Assembly: GCF_001039355.2 (NCBI RefSeq)
Contig: NW_019775381.1
Span: forward strand, 258,105-322,104
DNA: 64,000 bases
Direction of reading: 5' to 3'
From: Lingula anatina
Taxonomy: Eukaryota; Brachiopoda; Lingulata; Lingulida; Lingulidae
Part shown: in pieces, positions 1 to 11,520 of the stretch
Position numbering within the stretch: the first letter of the stretch is position 1
Layout of the letters: the number at the start of each line of letters is the position of its first letter
Notes under the pieces: model-generated
Told to the model about the DNA's origin: nothing
What the model saw: only the letters and a program-made list of their open reading frames with translations
Database searches by the model: none
Program-made: the position numbers and the translations under genes

Positions 1-556
1 ATGCACATTCACCACACACATAATTTAGGGTTAATACCTGTTTTAAAGCATACACATAAGTTTTCAGCATCTGTTTTGGCAAGGTTAATACTGATATTTC
101 TCTAAAATATTTACTAAGTGATAATTATTTGTAATAGCCAAGACTTACAGAAATAATAATCTTTCACATCCAAATATATATCAACTTTTAAATTTGGCAG
201 TCTCCTTAACAATCTCATTTTTTTTTCGCATTTTTAAGTGGCAATTCTAATGGGAAATTTGTTTTTCATACTTTAAAACATTTATCATTTAAATTTTAAT
301 TTCTCCATTCAAATTTGTACAGGTAGGCAAGGGAGGTGCAGGGGATTTCAAACCCCTCCCCCCCATTTTGGTCAGAAGAAGACCCACTTTGAAGTCACTA
401 GCTACAGGCCTGGGAGACATTAAAATAATACAGATGCTGAGACTATACATGCATTTTTTAATGCGATAAAGAATTAAAACACAGTTTCACTAGAAGAAAA
501 GTTGTCTGTATTCTAAAGCAATGAAACTACATGCAAAAAACAAAACATCAAAATAC
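1..556. other. CCDC50-like intron, no exon seen
   Basis: AT-rich sequence downstream of exon 5 in the sense of the gene. It holds a short C-tract near 353-364. No exon with family character was recognised. Confidence 0.5.
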
Positions 557-690
557 CTCATCGTCGAGTGCCAGACGCTCCATTTGACGTTCTTCTTCCT
601 CCATCTGTAACTGTAGGGCTCGCCCCTGGAAGTGCATGGGGGGATAAGGAGCTAGCCTCACTCTAGCATATATTGGTTTTTCACTATAAC
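557..690 (-). CDS. CCDC50: CCDC50-like coding exon 5, left boundary uncertain
   Basis: The open frame encodes KPIYARVRLAPYPPMHFQ, then an acidic helix LQMEEEERQMERLALDDE, ending in phase 0 at a GTATTT donor. The best acceptor (ATTTTAG before base 690) leaves two bases that need a phase-1 partner, which exon 4 does not supply. The exon is credible from composition and position; its exact start is not. Confidence 0.6.
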
Positions 691-1873
691 CTAAAATTTC
701 CCCCCAATTGTTTTTTTTTTTTTCCGATGCAGTGACAATTTGGCAGAAAACATTAAAACTGTTAAGTAACAAAATTCAATTACATAATTTTAGTTTTTCT
801 TTGCCAAAATATATAATTTTCACTATATTAATTACCCTAATTTGCTATTTGAAAAAAATTGGTCATGCTAGTGTGAGGCAAGAGGGACATGGTTCGCAAG
901 CACACAACACTCAACTATAAATGGCAAGCAATTTTAAGCCCTGTTAACACTGATAATAGGTCAACCCTTCTTGGTGCAACCTTGGTTGGGTACCCTGAAA
1001 ATTATCATCAACCGCAGACAGTTCTTTTAAAATAACTATCTGTTATCCGGTCTACTCATAGGCAATGTACCTTAATTATTTTAAAGAATACAGCCATTAT
1101 ATTTGCTGCCAATGACTTATGAAAAGAAGAGCTGTCCTATCTTCAATGTAAACACGGCTTTCAAAAGCAGCCTGCCTATGGGAAAGGCCACAACAACATT
1201 TTAAAATTGGATCCTAATATAACTAGTTTACAGAAATGTGACACGGAGCAGTGCACATTCAGAACAGAGGATCTGCGGACCAACTGATCCGCCGACTAAA
1301 TATGGCAAAACGAAAAGCAAATAGTTAAAATGTCTTCTTACTAAAAATATGAACTTTACAAAAATAAATAAAATGGACCCCAAGTCATTTATCAGTTTCA
1401 TATATTTACTGCTATTTTGTATATTTGATGATTTTCAATTTCACATATCTCAAGATTCTTCATCCACATGTCTACAAGGTTTTGGTTTTCATTCTTTCCA
1501 ATGCTAATAAGTATTTTTAATATTACAAACTTTCCCTATCAGCAAGGGGAGATATTATCACATTTGCTATCTACTAATACCATACACTAAAAGTAAACAT
1601 TAAAAAAACATTGACTCTTTCCATAGCTAACATGCAGTCACAACAACACTTTTACTCAACAAGCAAGTTTGTTTTATCCGAGCAAGCCATATCAATACAT
1701 GTTTAAATTAACAAACTGGAGAGGAAAATATTGATATAAATTCAGTTATAATATTTTTAATTAATTTTTTTGAAATATTTCAATACCAAAGTATGACAAA
1801 ATCAAATACAGACTTTACTTTTAAACCTGTTTATTGTCTCATAGCTCAAAAGGATTAAAACAAACCCTCTTCA

Positions 1874-1915
<42 letters not shown>

Positions 1916-4267
1916 AATAAGAATAGCAATCAGAAAAATTCTTAATAAAATATTCCCAGAAAACGACCATTGTACCTCGTCTTCAGCCTCGTGCCTGCGT
2001 CGTTCCTCCTCCGCCTTCTTCATCTTCTCTACCTGTGATAAATGCACTTTCCTGGCCACCTCTTCATCCTCTCTGGCCCTGAATATTGGTAAACAAATGG
2101 ATAAATTATCAAACTAGACAGCGATGCTGACAATATGTACAGAGACATATACACCTAAATGGAAAATGACAATGCAGATAATTTGAACCAAAATATGCAA
2201 GGATTAATATTTATGTTATTTAGGTTTTAGTTGTTAAATTTACATGCTGACAATTCAGACCAAAATACTTATAACATTGTTATCTTTCAATTTAGAATAA
2301 AACTATTACAAACTAGCACTGCACCAGATTTAAAACAGACCACACACACATTGACACCCTCACATACAAGGCAGAGCAAACACATGATCAAGCAATTGCA
2401 CATACATGTGCTCAATATACACACATGCAGCCATGATCCATCCATACATATATGTACACCTATGCACACACACAAATACATATGCAGCCACATATACACA
2501 CTTGCCCATGCATGCACACATACATATATGTCCATGTGTGCACACATATCATGCACGTACAAACTACCCATCCCGGCCCAGCTCACCGCTGTTGAAGGCG
2601 TTCCAGCTGGAGCATTCTTTCTCTCTGCTGTACAAACTCCTCCTCTGTCTGGACAACTTTGGCCACCTGGATATCCTCGCGCACCGTACGCCGCGTCTTC
2701 CGGTTTAAGCCAAAGTGATCTTCAACTACATAAGATAATTGTTTGTGTTAAATTCGACGACTTCTTTTTTATATATTATTTAAAACCAAAAATCAAGTCC
2801 CTTCTCTTTAATTATTCCTTTTTAAAATACCTTGAATATGTAAATAAGATTAAAGAGTGCCTTTAAAGACAAAAAAGAACATACATATATCCTATTGAGT
2901 GTGTGTGTGTCCCATATCCTATTGTACGCCATAACATAAAAAGAATTCTAAACGATTTCTTACAAACACTGAAGATGATTTATTTTTAGAGGTATTACTG
3001 ATAAACATTAGAGAGACTACTACCTCCTACAGCTCTGGGAAAAATAATCAAAGAAAAGAGAGTAAGTGTTCTATTGAACAACAAATTAAAATACTGCAGC
3101 TTAGGAAACCAAAAGGACGCATGATGTAAATACATGCAAGTTTGGCTGAACTTAATTCACAATTAGAAAATATAAGGGGATATGAAATGAAATGTCTCAA
3201 GCAAGGTGGATATGATGAAAAAATTCAAATTTTTTTCTTAATGTTGAAAAGAGACAAATGACTGATTTTGAAAATTTATCTTGGAAATTTATAAGCAATG
3301 CCTTAAATAACCTTAATTTTGGTGAAAATATAAGCAGATGGATTGATATTTTTTTCACGGCTTTTAAAATATGCATGATCCAAGGCAGTAAAGGATCATA
3401 TTTTTTCAAGGTATAATGTGGATGTTGAGAGGGAGACCCAATTTTGCCTTACCTGTTTCTGCTACTATACGTGTACAAATAATGGGAGCAATGTTTTGAA
3501 AAAGAAGGGCAGTAAACAGAGTTCAAACCAAAACAGATCCATTTTGATATGTTTTAGCTTAAGAATATTACAATTGTCAGTTTGGAGACTTTTTTCTACA
3601 CTTAAATTTGTTTATAATAAAAGGATTAAACCAGAGATGCTGCCAACAAAAATGCAAATCATCAAACTACTTTAAATTTGGGTTTGGTAAAAAAAAAAGT
3701 CCAATTTCAATGGACCAATTCAAAACCTTATAATTCAGCTCCCTTTTCTTTAAATAAAGGCATGATAATGTAACTCAAATCAGCAACAAATCATTTTTAT
3801 TGGTCAGAAATTATATCATGTGACCAGCCCCAACTATATTCAGACAACTCACATTCCTCCTCCTGCATTCTGTGAGCCAGGGCTCCGTCTTCGTGGACCA
3901 GCCATTCTTGACGGACTGAAAAAAAAAATAGAGAAAAAAATTGATAAAATCTAAAAAATTCAATAAAATTATTTTGTAAGTATTGTCATATTTCATATTC
4001 AAAATAATATGGTAGATCTGATGTTGCAACTGTAAATAATCCTTCAATACCACATAGTTGACTGTTCTATGATCTGGTAAATGACATTGACCTTGTATTC
4101 ATCTTCTTACTTGTTATTTGTCATCAAATTCTTCTTTTGATATATTCAAGAACTGAAAAGCACACTTATTCCTCATTCCTACATTACTAATATGTCAAGG
4201 TGGCAATAACCCACAGAATTCAAAGAAAGCAAGAAATATACAATATTATGCTGTCAATATGCACAAA

Positions 4268-4302
<35 letters not shown>

Positions 4303-5087
4303 ATCCACTGTCAAGAAATTCAAAGCCCAATTCATCAAAATTCATAACAAAACACTGTTTTACAAATTACAGAAATCTATATCATTTGAATTCAGTGAGG
4401 AATTACCACCGTGACATTATTACAGAAATAACGAAAGTGTGACAATCAAGTACTGTTGAACCTGGGAAATGATATTGCATGCAGACAGCTCGTTACAGTA
4501 GTCTCAGTAACAATAGTTACTTATCTCTTGCCCTGTATTTCTGTCTGTAATTCACTATTTCCATATATAAATTGATTGGTATTCAGATACCAGAACACAG
4601 CACTTAATACCCTGTGACTCATGTCAACACTAGGAGAAATATAAGCTGTGATACTTTTAAGTTTCTATTTTGAGCTTACTGAATGCAGATAAAAATAAGC
4701 GATAAAACATGAACGCATGTCCATTTCGGCCACTAATTTTTGGAAAAGCACATTTATAATGCCATTAAAATTAATGGCAGTCAGTCTAGAAATGGTCAAG
4801 TCCTAACTGCTTTGCACCTGCGTGCATACTAGTAAGCTTAAATACAGAGTACTTAGTTGTCTGTCATTTAATCCCATAAGTCTCAATTTGCAAATTCCAA
4901 CGCTGTGAAATCATAATTATTATTAACTGACTGCAGCTGCACTGAATGTATGGCAGTAAGATCCCTGTGTGTGTATGTGTATGTGTATGTGTACAAATTC
5001 CAACGGTTTATTATTATCATAACCTGTAAACATATCCTCAGATAGTGGAGTGTACAGCTGATAAGGTGGTTCTTATGAACACTTTGC

Positions 5088-5129
<42 letters not shown>

Positions 5130-5156
5130 CACACACACTCACACTCACAAAGACAA

Positions 5157-5197
<41 letters not shown>

Positions 5198-5199
5198 AT

Positions 5200-5256
<57 letters not shown>

Positions 5257-5260
5257 ATTT

Positions 5261-5299
<39 letters not shown>

Positions 5300-6800
5300 A
5301 GGTATTCACTAATGCATATACACATGTATACCAACACAAAAACACGCAAGTATGAAGTCAATGCATGTTTGCACATATACACACATATAGGCATGTAAGC
5401 AGTCATTGTGAACACACACACATACACAGCCCGTCTCAGTTTCTCTAATCTGATATCTTTTTCATGATTTCCTTTCTCCCCAAGAACTGTACAGTAATAA
5501 AAAATCAATGCGTGACTCATTGATACCAACACTGGTAGAATACGTTACACAAATCAAGATATCAATTAATTCCTTTTCAGACTGCAATCAGGATGGCAAT
5601 ATTAATATCCCCGGGCTGACTGTGAAATCTTAGATGTCAGCAGTTATGAATAATGATGAATTATAATAATACTGTGAATGACCTGGCATTAGGAAGCCTC
5701 ATTTTAAGTTTTACTGCTGTCATGCCACTTGTAGGATATATATAAATTAGAATGCCTTTTTCATGTGGGGTCGTTCTTGGTATATGTTTGTCATTTTTTA
5801 TTGATGAATCAAAATCTAAATGCAGATTATATATATTGCACACCTAATATCAAAACCATTTTTTAAATTTTGTGCATTTCTTTATAGTGAAAAGAAAATA
5901 TAAATTTCTGAAAATAGTCATAAATTATCCGACCAAGAGTTGGGGAAATTTGTAAAAAAAAAAAAAAAAATGTGATACTTTACTAATTCTTTTGGTATTC
6001 TGAGTCAGCATCATATCTGTGTTGGCTAAGCTCTACATAATAACAATAACAGATCCACCTTCGTATTCATTTGTATTCAGTCTTGTTGTACAAAGATCAA
6101 ATTACAAGACACCTACTATAGTATATACTACCAGTAGAGTCATTTCAGTGCCATAGCCCATACTAGTACATATGGGTTTATTTTGGTCAGTTTTCTTCTA
6201 TATACTGAGGCAAATTTTCACTAAATTTATGATTCTTGAATATTCACACATTTCATTTTATCTCTAGAGGCACAAATATGCTTCAAATTTTTTTAGAGAG
6301 TGCATTTATCTATTTTGCCAGTAGGAGAGTGTGAATATTTTCTTTAAGGTACAAGTAGCATTAGTCACACATCTTCATCATATTTCCTAGCTATCTGTGG
6401 TTGAGGCCTACAGAGATGATCAGTGTGATAATAATATCTGTTTCAGAATTACAGTCAAGATGCTGGGCTTGCTTATTATATGCTATATAGATAGGGTTCT
6501 GCGATTACAGAATATTGACCCAAAAAACAGGTGCACTATTTAAACCTTTTAAGGATCACTCAAAGGTATTTTCTCACTGCCTCTGTAACATCTCCTTCAT
6601 AACAAATCTCTTCCTATATCATGAAAAAGAAAAACAATGATCTAGAGGCAACTGCATATTCCAGGCACAGAAAACTACTGAGGTGGCATTTTTTTCTTAT
6701 AAAGGAATGTACATACTCAAATACAGAAATAGAAGAAAAGAGAGGTCACCCTCTACCACCACATACTCACCCACCCATACACACACACAGTGATACATAC

Positions 6801-6873
<73 letters not shown>

Positions 6874-9162
6874 CGGAACTTTCACTTAAGTATGAAAACA
6901 CACACACACATTGTACAACCCCAGTAGAAGCCAGCCTCTGTTCCCTGTAGCGTGAAGGCAGTTGCTAGGGTCAGGACAGGCATCCTATCCAATCAGACTG
7001 ACACTTCACTGAGGTCTGTTCAGATATATTCCCAGTAAAAGAAGAGGATCTCTTTTCTATTTGTACTGAATTTATGGAAAACACCTTGCCTCCCTGTAGG
7101 TATACTCTGACCCTGTCCTCAACAAGGTGCTAGTACAGTAATAACTCCCAGTATTGGAATAGTGAAATTTTTTATTTTTAGTTACACACATGCTAGTCAA
7201 CATGTCTTCAAATTCTGACACTGTCGACTGCGTTACCTTTAAGAACTTTCAATCTTTATTTTTCTAGTACTACTAACATAAAATTATACAAGGATTATTT
7301 TACTTAAAATAATCTAATATTTTTATTTTCAAAGTGATCAATTACTGCAACACTTTTTCATTTAAAATGGATTTATGGCAAACACTCCACCAAGTACCAC
7401 AACTCTGGAGAAAAATGATACAAATATTGAGGGTGTCAGTCCAGCACCTGCAGAGTTAGGGCAGAGCTGAGGGTCAGACCAGGTATCATTTCTAATCAGA
7501 CTGACATTTCATTCCGTATGTTCACAAGAGTAGTCTTGTTTCGGGGAATTTTATTTATTTCCACTCTGGTTGAAGGTTATTTCACTGAAGTAGGTAGCAC
7601 CTGGATTTACAATCTTATTTCGACAAATGTTTTCTACACTGCAGTACTTACTAGTATTAGTTATTTATAAGTGACTTTTATATCACCAGAATGTTAAATT
7701 TATTTATAAACAAAGGGACAGAGATTGTTGTTTTTGTATATATACCCAATGTCTTTCTAATCCCACTGTAATAACATTTGCTTTTAAAATTGTGAAAATC
7801 CTAAAAAGAAAGAAAAACTCCTTCCATGGTAATTCATTTTCCCTACCAGCTGTTTTAAAAAGAAAGAGGTCTTTTACTTTGCTAATTTGTCATTAAATCT
7901 ATTTCTCGATGTTTGTGCCTTGGAGTTATTTATTGTGACACGCTTAAACGGACAATCTAGGGCCCAGAGCAAAATAATACAGGTTCAACCACAGGTTCAA
8001 GTTAATGGGTTGATGAATCATAAAAAAATTACTTTCATGGCTTAAAAATAAAATATAAAAAGATTACCTTCATGACTCATAACATTCATCTAAAATTCTT
8101 TAGCTTTATTTATTTTGTTTTTAAAATATTGATTTGGCAGAGAATTTATGATGGAAACAATTAGTTTTACAAAACTTGTGTCTACAGATAAAAATTTATC
8201 TTATACAGTCCATTCCCTGCACAAAATATCCTGCCTTGTCTCTGACATTTTAGACCCCATTCCCACAGACACCACAGGTCAACGTAGACCCAATTCTGAG
8301 GAGACTCTTGCTGGGTGCAATCAGTTTAAATGTATGACATGCCTCCTTTTGTGTTCAATGCACAGGTATAATCACCAGTTTTTCTATATTCTACTTAACA
8401 TCAGGAGGAGGCGTACGTGTCATTCAGTTAAGCTGATTGCAGTCAGCCAGGGATCCTGCAAAGTTGGGTTGATCCATGTAGACCAATTTCTATGGGAATG
8501 GAACCTAAAACATCTATTAGAAAACTTACAAGATGTTAGCCAGATATACTTCTAAGGACATATCAACCACCCAGAGTTGTCTCATATGTGCAAGCTGGTC
8601 ATCAATTCTACAATTTTTGAAGTCCTTCCTTTCGTGCTTTAGCACATCCAGTTCATATCAGAAAATATAAACAGTTAGTGCTAATGCATAAATTTGAATC
8701 GCCCATGCCAATAACGACCAATGCTGAGTGGCAAAATATTTAGTTTGAATCAATTAAATAACTCAAACAATGGGTGCCTGCATTACAACTCATTGTTGTG
8801 GCTGTTGATTTAACTGTCAAAGTGCCATCAAACTGGAAGACATTCCCTGGTTAAGTAGTGTTTACAAAAATATGTGCGTTGGATTTTACGCTAAATATTG
8901 TAGCTCCCTGATCAAAAACTGAAGTCAGACACGGGAAGTCAAGTAAAAGTGCGCCTTGGGTTCAGTATGCACATTTAACTGTTAACCCAACAACATCTCT
9001 CTGAATCATACGGCCCAAATATGACCTCATAATGTTATAATGGAGTCGACTTTTCTTTTCACATTCTCAACGCTCACCTCTGTTTACCCTCCCGTCCTCG
9101 GGCAAATCTTCGGAGTTTTTGGGGTCAATTCCCTGTCCAGACCGTATCTGAACTTCTGCCAT
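557..9162 (-). CDS. CCDC50: CCDC50-like coiled-coil protein, 5' part (five exons seen, gene continues past base 1)
   Basis: Vertebrate CCDC50 (Ymer) is a cytoplasmic, ubiquitin-binding coiled-coil adaptor in EGFR and NF-kB signalling; that role is known for the family and is only inferred here. Exons on the minus strand are 9162-9078, 3915-3853, 2725-2587, 2078-1976 and about 690-557. The first four have GT/AG sites and join in phase into about 129 residues. The order of family landmarks fits: a start MAEV, then LVHEDGALAHRMQEEE, then REDIQVAKVVQTEEE, then a basic-acidic coiled coil with EKMKKAEEERRR. I chose the start at 9162 because MAEV matches the family start, although an in-frame ATG lies 29 codons upstream. 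Exon 4 ends in phase 0 but exon 5 has no phase-0 acceptor, so a small exon may be missing between them. The C-terminal half is outside the window. Family assignment comes from remembered similarity, with no search run. Confidence 0.85.
691..1975. other. CCDC50-like intron with (CA)n and a transposon fragment
   Basis: Holds a (CA)n run at about 1873-1913 and a fragment related to the inverted-repeat elements at 11551 and 42851 (about 1251-1310). The phase mismatch between the flanking exons suggests that a small coding exon could be hidden here. I did not find it. Confidence 0.5.
1873..1913. repeat. (CA)n microsatellite
   Basis: About 20 uninterrupted CA units, 63 bases from exon 4 of the CCDC50-like gene. 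Confidence 0.95.
1976..2078 (-). CDS. CCDC50: CCDC50-like coding exon 4
   Basis: Encodes EVARKVHLSQVEKMKKAEEE followed by a run of arginine and glutamate, typical coiled coil. The acceptor is ATATTCAG. The donor GTACAA is weak, and a GTAGAG inside the exon is another possible phase-0 donor. Confidence 0.8.
2587..2725 (-). CDS. CCDC50: CCDC50-like coding exon 3
   Basis: Encodes 45 complete codons including REDIQVAKVVQTEEEF and QRERMLQLERLQQR, a charged helical stretch. The acceptor is TTATGTAG and the donor GTGAGC. The phase-1 junction with exon 2 gives phenylalanine and restores a QEEEFEDHF run. Confidence 0.9.
3853..3915 (-). CDS. CCDC50: CCDC50-like coding exon 2
   Basis: Encodes RQEWLVHEDGALAHRMQEEE, the best match to the N-terminal CCDC50 signature. 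The acceptor follows a long pyrimidine run (TTTTTTTTTCAG) and the donor is GTGAGT. Confidence 0.9.
4265..4304. repeat. (AAAT)n microsatellite
   Basis: Ten tandem AAAT units in the CCDC50-like first intron. Confidence 0.95.
5093..5297. repeat. Composite (TC)n-(CA)n microsatellite
   Basis: A run of TC dinucleotides at about 5093-5126 is followed by three long CA tracts separated by short GACAATTT-type spacers. The repeated spacer suggests that the array grew by duplication of a CA-plus-spacer block. Confidence 0.95.
6779..6910. repeat. (CA)n microsatellite, interrupted
   Basis: Several CA tracts interrupted by short unrelated bases, in the CCDC50-like first intron. Confidence 0.9.
9078..9162 (-). 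CDS. CCDC50: CCDC50-like coding exon 1
   Basis: Encodes 28 residues from MAEVQIRSGQ to GRVNR. It ends in phase 1 at a GTGAGC donor, and the leftover G plus TC of exon 2 makes a valine codon. Confidence 0.85.
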
Positions 9163-9278
9163 TATGTAGTTTCCGAAAGCGACAGTTAAAGATGAAATAC
9201 GGACATATTTTCCGTCTACATCGTAGCAACAGTCATCAGCTTTGTTCAAACGTGTTGCTTTCCGCTTTCTTGTGTATG

Positions 9279-9301
9279 GCGGAAGTAATGTACCGGAAGT
9301 G
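9279..9301 (-). promoter_or_regulatory. Two ETS/GABP-type motifs upstream of the CCDC50-like start
   Basis: GGCGGAAGTA and ACCGGAAGTG lie side by side (read on the + strand), 117-139 bases upstream of the ATG. No TATA box is evident. CCGGAAGTG elements near the transcription start are typical of TATA-less housekeeping promoters in animals. Promoter status is inferred from motif and position. Confidence 0.45.
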
Positions 9302-11427
9302 AGAAAGGTGCTTGATAATCTCTAACCCCAAAGCGATGCCAGGCATTGTTCATTCACGCACCTCTATCGATCTACAATTTAGGTTGACTTAAATTATCAT
9401 AACAATATTTAAGAATTTAAATGAATGCAAAACATATGGTCCTACTATTCACCTGCAAGTTTGAGACTACAGTCACATTTGTGTTGAGGGACTAATTGAC
9501 CGACAGATGTCATACCAGGCCAGGAGTCAGATGTCATGTAAGGCCAGGAAAATGTAGATTCTTTTCAGTTGAATACGCGAATGTCAGACTTATATCATTT
9601 TCTTTAGTGTCACTTTATACAACGTTATTGACATAACACTGCTCGGACCATCCGAAATATTGACCCAGTTTGTTTAATTCAAATGAAAAAAAGAAAAAGC
9701 ACAACATCGTTCCGAATTTCTTTTTAATTTTTTAAACACTAACTAAACGTATATCGATGATATAATTTTAAACAACAATGTTTGCGTGTGTGTGACAGCA
9801 TTTTTTTCAATCATAACAATAAGAAGATTTTATTGATATTCCTTTATTGTTGGCCACAAAGCCAAAGACGTGACAAAATTCTGGTCATGTCTTGCTGCAT
9901 GGGTACAAAGTCACTGAAAGAGCTTAATAATAAATATATATAAACTTTATTATTCCCCTTTTTAGGGAGCGTATAGAGAAGATGGATGAGTCTATTCCAC
10001 AATGTTTTGCAATGCACTTCTGTTCTTGTGCCGATCGAGTTTTAAAAACTACTAGTAGAAAAACATTGTTGACGCGATTGTGGTAAAACTGGTTCATTTG
10101 TCATCAGAAATTTTAAAATTCTAATCCTCTGTATGCGTACGTTTTTGCACGTTTTGCGTAAGTATCACGTCATGAAAAGCCACACAAATAATTTATGTCG
10201 AGGCTTACAAGAAGCTGGCCGCAGTGCAAAAAAAATAATAATAAATATAATAAAATAAAAAGGTTAGATAATCATGCGAATTTCTGCAGCAGGTAATAAG
10301 ATATTGAATGATAAGCATGCCAACAGAATAGTTACGTCTTCCGTGTAATGTCCGTGAACAAGCGGCGACGCCGAATAAAGAATATGATTGCTTGTCATCA
10401 AATTCTAGATATATTTTTGCGATGTTCTCTTTTTATTCTTTATTATTACCTCTTTGTCTTCTCTGCATTCTTGTTCATAGAATGAGCGATTTTGCAAGTG
10501 CTTCCTACGAAAACTGAATTTAAACTGAGGCCTCGTACAATACATTTATAGCGGGCTAACGCGTGACATCATGAGCAGGCACCTGAAATTACTGCCAACT
10601 ATATGACAAGCTGAAAATTCTGCCAATATTTCATACCAAAGCAACGACATCTCATTCAATTTGCCGTTGGAAAGAAATTGCCCTTTCTGCATTGATGCCC
10701 CGACGTATATCCTAATTTTTTTCTAACATGTGAAATGGTGAAATTGCCAGTTGAAAACAACCGATTTTCTCCACTGCGGTACACCAACAGTGTATCTAAT
10801 CGCCTGTGTATGTGACTCACGTTATGTTTTAAAGGGATAACAGCTCTTCATATAAAATTCAAATTTCTACAATAAATGCATTGCCAACAACGCATGAAAA
10901 TATAATAAATTCCATTTTACCACCAAAACGGCGGTTACGAAAACAGCGGTGATCTGTATTTGCCATCGCGCCACGAGGGCCCTCATACATTTTCTGTTCC
11001 CCACAATAATCTCTTAATTTTCTAAAGAGATTATTACAAAAGCCACGCTTAAAAAATCGGCTTACTTTCAATGTCTGAACGGATTCATTAACCATTGAAA
11101 GTGCAAGAAATTTTCGTTTACCCTAGAGAAAATCTGCCTAAATGAAGAGCGGTCATCCCTTTAATATTTAAAATCTATCAGTTCAATATTGTGAAAGTGC
11201 AGTCCCTAGACATTCATATGTCACTTTCAGTACAAATATTGGTCTAATATACAAATGTATAAAGCGCTCCTCAAATTGAAAAATATTTCATTAACTGCCC
11301 TGTAGTAAATATTTGTCACCGATATGTACGATGTTCAGCGCAAAAACGTTAATTTGTCCAGATGATAGATGGCTGCACTGTCCTTTCGCTGAATGCGCTA
11401 TAGATGCCACCACCGTCGAGATTTTCG
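9302..11427. other. Intergenic stretch between the CCDC50-like and PLAC8-like genes
   Basis: No coding exon recognised. It contains the shared upstream region of the CCDC50-like gene and the 3' flank of the PLAC8-like gene. An ATTAAA on the minus strand near 11160-11165 could be the poly(A) signal of the latter, about 265 bases after its stop. Confidence 0.45.
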
Positions 11428-11520
11428 TCACCAGCCGGCGCTGTCCATTTCTCGCTTCATCTGACACGTGACACACAACGGGCACCACACCGTGGCGCAA
11501 CAGTCGCCGCATATCGTACC
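11428..11520 (-). CDS. PLAC8-like coding exon 3 with stop
   Basis: Encodes GTICGDCCATVWCPLCVTCQ and a ten-residue tail ending GW, then TGA. The acceptor is TTTCTCTGCAG. Confidence 0.95.
   Translation of the reverse strand, partial: GTICGDCCATVWCPLCVTCQMKREMDSAGW

Larger units (their letters stand above)
3916..9077. other. CCDC50-like first intron, microsatellite-rich
   Basis: A 5.2-kb intron holding (AAAT)n at 4265-4304, (TC)n followed by (CA)n at 5093-5297, (CA)n at 6779-6910, and two diverged copies of a segment near 6955-7020 and 7455-7520. Reading frames inside it, such as 8148-8555 on the + strand, resemble no known protein. Confidence 0.6.

Noticed and set aside
5045-5398. Open frames made of TH/CV repeats around the CA arrays (also at 2231-2866, 6621-6950, 46605-46887 and 51437-51673).
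   Set aside because: These are translations of microsatellites.
8148-8555. 135-codon + strand frame inside the CCDC50-like intron.
   Set aside because: No recognisable family, codon pattern or splice context, and it runs antisense to the gene.
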